Of a stretch of 16,171 bases of DNA, positions 14,276 through 16,171 are shown piece after piece (positions within the stretch are counted from its first letter, which is position 1; each line of letters starts with the position of its first letter). The notes below the pieces were generated by a model, which saw nothing but the letters and a program-made list of their open reading frames with translations, made no database searches and had not been told where the DNA came from. The stretch lies in the NCBI GenBank assembly GCA_900765525.1, contig CAAFRY010000143.1:1-16171 (forward strand), in the 5' to 3' direction. The stretch comes from an uncultured Blautia sp. Lineage in GTDB: Bacteria; Bacillota; Clostridia; Lachnospirales; Lachnospiraceae. A program made the translations under genes and the position numbers.

Positions 14276-14482
14276 GATATAAGCAGTTCTCCTGACTTCA
14301 GTTCACCGCACCAGAACCCCTTCCCAAAGCTTGCACTTCAGTGGTATCTTGTCCTGACGCTCCCTGTTACAGTGGCGGGACCGCATCGGATTTGCACCGA
14401 TTTCTCTTTTCATACGCAACTCATCTCTCCTGTCTTCTGTTTCCTGAACCACAGAAACGAAACGAGCCTTGTAACTTATATC
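14276..14482 (-). ncRNA. Cobalamin riboswitch aptamer
   Basis: The minus strand carries the conserved cobalamin core GGTGCAAATCC followed by GCGGTCCCGCCACTGT (about 14369-14399), and the 3' B12 box AGTCAGGAGAACTGCTT (14281-14297), which differs from the AGYCMGGAGACCKGCC pattern mainly by A for C. P1 is closed by perfect GATATAAG/CTTATATC arms (14475-14482 and 14276-14283). At 207 nt the size is normal. ACTGCTT of the B12 box (14281-14287) is complementary to AAGCAGT of the terminator arm (14170-14176), giving a mutually exclusive antiterminator. Ligand binding should favour P1 and the terminator, so cobalamin should switch off the ABC-transporter/deacylase operon. Confidence 0.93.
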
Positions 14483-14514
14483 CCTCGTAGATATTGTATA
14501 TAATTGGTATTTTC

Positions 14515-14543
14515 ACTATATCCCCCTATACGGGATTTGTCAA
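14515..14543 (-). promoter_or_regulatory. Promoter of the riboswitch-transporter operon
   Basis: On the minus strand a perfect TTGACA (14538-14543), a 17-bp spacer and TATAGT (14515-14520) lie about 30 bp upstream of the aptamer's P1 helix, with a start near 14507. Confidence 0.8.
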
Positions 14544-14571
14544 CTATTATTTGCAGAGGACACAGCACCAC

Positions 14572-14634
14572 AAAAATGCTCTAAGCAGCTTCCAGACCAT
14601 CAAAACACGATGATTCAAAAGCCGCTTAGAGCAT
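14572..14634 (-). terminator. Intrinsic terminator of the NSS transporter gene
   Basis: On the minus strand ATGCTCTAAGCGGCTT pairs with AAGCTGCTTAGAGCAT (arms 14619-14634 and 14576-14591): 16 bp with one G-U pair, followed by TTTTT. It lies 9 bp after the stop codon and separates the NSS gene from the riboswitch promoter. Confidence 0.85.
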
Positions 14635-14643
14635 AGATTTCAT

Positions 14644-15999
14644 TTAAGAAAAGATATTTAAAATTCCACTGGATGTAATGAAAATAATGGCAATCAGTAC
14701 CGGAAGTACATATTTCACCAGCAGGGACCACAGAGATGCAAAACCGAATTTTACGGTTCCCTGGTTGGTAATCTCTTTTACTGCGTTCTTAGTCTTCCAT
14801 CCCCAGCCGATAAATACGCAGGCCAGGATTGCACCGATTGGCAGAGACACGTTGGAAACCAAATGGTCCGCCAAATCGAAAATACTTTTTCCCAGAATCT
14901 TTACATGGCTAAGGGAGCCAAAGCTTAATGCGCTGGGGATTCCCACAAGGGTAATCAAAATTCCTGACGCTACAGATGCCGTGGTCCTGGAAATTTTAAA
15001 GGTATTCACAGCAAAGGACACCACTACCTCCAGGTATGCGATACTTGTTGTGATAGCTGCAAACAATACCAGGATAAAGAAAATAACACCAAATACAGTT
15101 CCTGCCGGCATTTCCCCAAATACAGTAGGCAGTGTCTGGAACATCAGGCTTGGGCCGCTTTCCGGGTCAAAGCCAAAAGCAAATACTGCAGGTAAAATAG
15201 CAAATCCTGCAAGCATAGCCACCAGAGTATCAAAAAATGCAATGCTTCCCGCACTGTTTACCACCTTCTGGTCCTTTCCTAAATAAGCGCCGTAAGTGAT
15301 AGTAGCACCGGTACCCAAAGACAGGGAGAAAAATACCTGTCCCAAGGCCGCCAGAAAAATATCCGGCGTCAGCTTGGAAAAGTCCGGCTTCAGGAAAAAT
15401 TCAATACCGGCTCCTGCTCCGGGAAGCGTACAGGAACGGATGGCAATGATGATGATACAAACCACAAGCAAAGGCATCATAATCTTACAAGCGCTTTCAA
15501 TACCCTTCTGAACCCCTCTCAGTACAATCAGCACAGTAAGTACCATAAAAATTACATAATAGAGAATCTGGCTTCCTGTATCTGCAGTAAAGCCCTGGAA
15601 AAAGGCAGCTCCGTCCCTGGATTCACCTGTAACGGAAGCCAGGATATAGCGGACTACCCAGCCGCCCAGCACTGCATAGTAGGACAGACCGATAAAGCTG
15701 GTAATAACAGCCAGAATACCTACCCCGCCCCATTTCTTATTCAGAGCCTTATAGCTGCCGAAAGCATCCTTGCCTCCTGCACGTCCAATACTGATTTCCG
15801 CAATAATCATAGGAATTCCCACCAATAGGATACATACCAAATAGACCAGCACAAAGGCTCCTCCTCCGCTCTCGCCTACCAGCATAGGGAATCTCCACAA
15901 ATTCCCCATACCTACTGCAGAACCTGCTGCCGCCATAACGAATCCCAGACTTCCGGACCATTTGGCCTCTCCTTGTTTCTTGTTTGACTGATTACTCAT
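14644..15999 (-). CDS. Sodium-dependent amino-acid transporter, NSS/SNF family
   Basis: This 451-residue membrane protein should take up an amino acid with sodium by the LeuT-fold mechanism. TM1 carries the hallmark GSAVGMGNLWRFP (27-39) with the unwound sodium/substrate site, followed by GGGAFVLVYL in TM2 and the GIPMIIAEISIGR end of TM2. TM6 shows FFSLSLGTGATITYGAY and TM8 FAAITTSIAYLEVVVSF. About 11-12 hydrophobic segments are visible, as in MhsT and TnaT. The substrate cannot be told from sequence; aromatic or branched amino acids are common in the family. The ATG at 15999 has AAGGAGG 5 nt upstream and is preferred to an in-frame ATG at 16020 without an SD. It is monocistronic here, ending in a strong terminator. 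Confidence 0.92.
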   Translation of the reverse strand: MSNQSNKKQGEAKWSGSLGFVMAAAGSAVGMGNLWRFPMLVGESGGGAFVLVYLVCILLVGIPMIIAEISIGRAGGKDAFGSYKALNKKWGGVGILAVITSFIGLSYYAVLGGWVVRYILASVTGESRDGAAFFQGFTADTGSQILYYVIFMVLTVLIVLRGVQKGIESACKIMMPLLVVCIIIIAIRSCTLPGAGAGIEFFLKPDFSKLTPDIFLAALGQVFFSLSLGTGATITYGAYLGKDQKVVNSAGSIAFFDTLVAMLAGFAILPAVFAFGFDPESGPSLMFQTLPTVFGEMPAGTVFGVIFFILVLFAAITTSIAYLEVVVSFAVNTFKISRTTASVASGILITLVGIPSALSFGSLSHVKILGKSIFDLADHLVSNVSLPIGAILACVFIGWGWKTKNAVKEITNQGTVKFGFASLWSLLVKYVLPVLIAIIFITSSGILNIFS

Positions 16000-16049
16000 T
16001 TTCTCCTCCTTCCACGGCAAATACAGAGCATTGGCACCTTTCCCCAGCG

Positions 16050-16093
16050 TTTTGTTCTCTCATAGGAACGCCATTTCCTATGAGAGAACAAAA
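16050..16093. repeat. Perfect 19-bp hairpin repeat
   Basis: TTTTGTTCTCTCATAGGAA (16050-16068) and its exact reverse complement (16075-16093) enclose a 6-nt loop. The TTTTGTTCT...ATAGG arm resembles the long hairpin at 14095-14150. It lies upstream of the NSS gene; no U-tract follows on the minus strand. No NSS promoter was recognised between it and the start codon. Confidence 0.6.
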
Positions 16094-16146
16094 GTGTGCT
16101 TCGCACACCCTCGCAATTCCATTTTCTTCCAAGAAGCACACTTTTG
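16089..16146. repeat. Overlapping alternative hairpins upstream of the NSS gene
   Basis: CAAAAGTGTGCTTC (16089-16102) and GAAGCACACTTTTG (16133-16146) form a perfect 14-bp inverted repeat. Part of the left arm instead makes a tight local hairpin GTGTGC-TTC-GCACAC (16094-16108), and its CAAAA end also belongs to the 19-bp hairpin at 16050-16093. The three pairings are partly exclusive. They may be repeat-element structure or an RNA switch. Confidence 0.5.
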
Positions 16147-16171
16147 CTGCGCCGAGCGTGGTCAGCTTTAG

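Noticed and set aside
14678..15286. 202-codon plus-strand open frame opposite the NSS transporter
   Set aside because: It is antisense to a well-conserved membrane protein; no SD site or motif supports it.

Overview
The window looks like chromosomal DNA of a gut Clostridia, probably Lachnospiraceae (Blautia or a relative). This rests on moderate GC content, strong AAGGAG-type Shine-Dalgarno sites, a B. subtilis/phi3T-type thymidylate synthase, a cobalamin riboswitch with an attenuator, and many intergenic palindromes. Nearly all genes lie on the minus strand; only the LacI-type regulator is on plus. I cannot name the species from sequence alone.

Layout. (a) 1-249: on the minus strand, a promoter, a possible operator and an SD site of a gene that starts just beyond the left edge, then a 165-bp MITE-like palindromic element abutting the aldolase stop codon. 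(b) 250-3397: a minus-strand amino-sugar operon, nagB-like deaminase/isomerase, nagA deacetylase and class II ketose-bisphosphate aldolase. It is divergent from a LacI-family regulator (3628-4680). The shared intergenic region holds two back-to-back promoters, a cre/LacI-type operator and a palindrome over the nagB -35 box. The enzyme set fits GlcNAc-6P or GalNAc-6P breakdown; the altered NagB active site and the aldolase make a GalNAc/tagatose route worth considering. (c) 4780-6191: folA and thyA, the dTMP/folate pair, with a promoter at 6308-6336. (d) 6390-13915: a seven-gene operon read right to left: family-5 solute-binding lipoprotein, two DppB/DppC permeases, two DppD/DppF ATPases, a second unrelated type I periplasmic-binding-fold lipoprotein, and an AspA/AstE-type (M14) zinc deacylase. 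(e) 13916-14643: the control region of that operon. (f) 14644-15999: an NSS-family sodium/amino-acid symporter with its own terminator, preceded by a cluster of long hairpins (16050-16146).

The main discovery is in (e). On the minus strand a near-consensus promoter (TTGACA-17-TATAGT) drives a full cobalamin aptamer (14276-14482) with the conserved core, the 3' B12 box and a closing P1 helix. An intrinsic terminator follows at 14146-14175. A 7-nt antiterminator pairing is visible between the B12 box and the terminator arm. The downstream 'peptide' ABC transporter is therefore predicted to be switched off by cobalamin. Neither the transporter nor the deacylase is a recognised B12 gene. The system may import cobalt chelates, a corrinoid-related compound, or an amidated/acylated nutrient needed when B12 is scarce (for example a methionine source). 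Between the terminator and the first gene lie a 26-bp hairpin repeat and a palindromic element carrying a start codon and 47 codons in frame with the binding protein.
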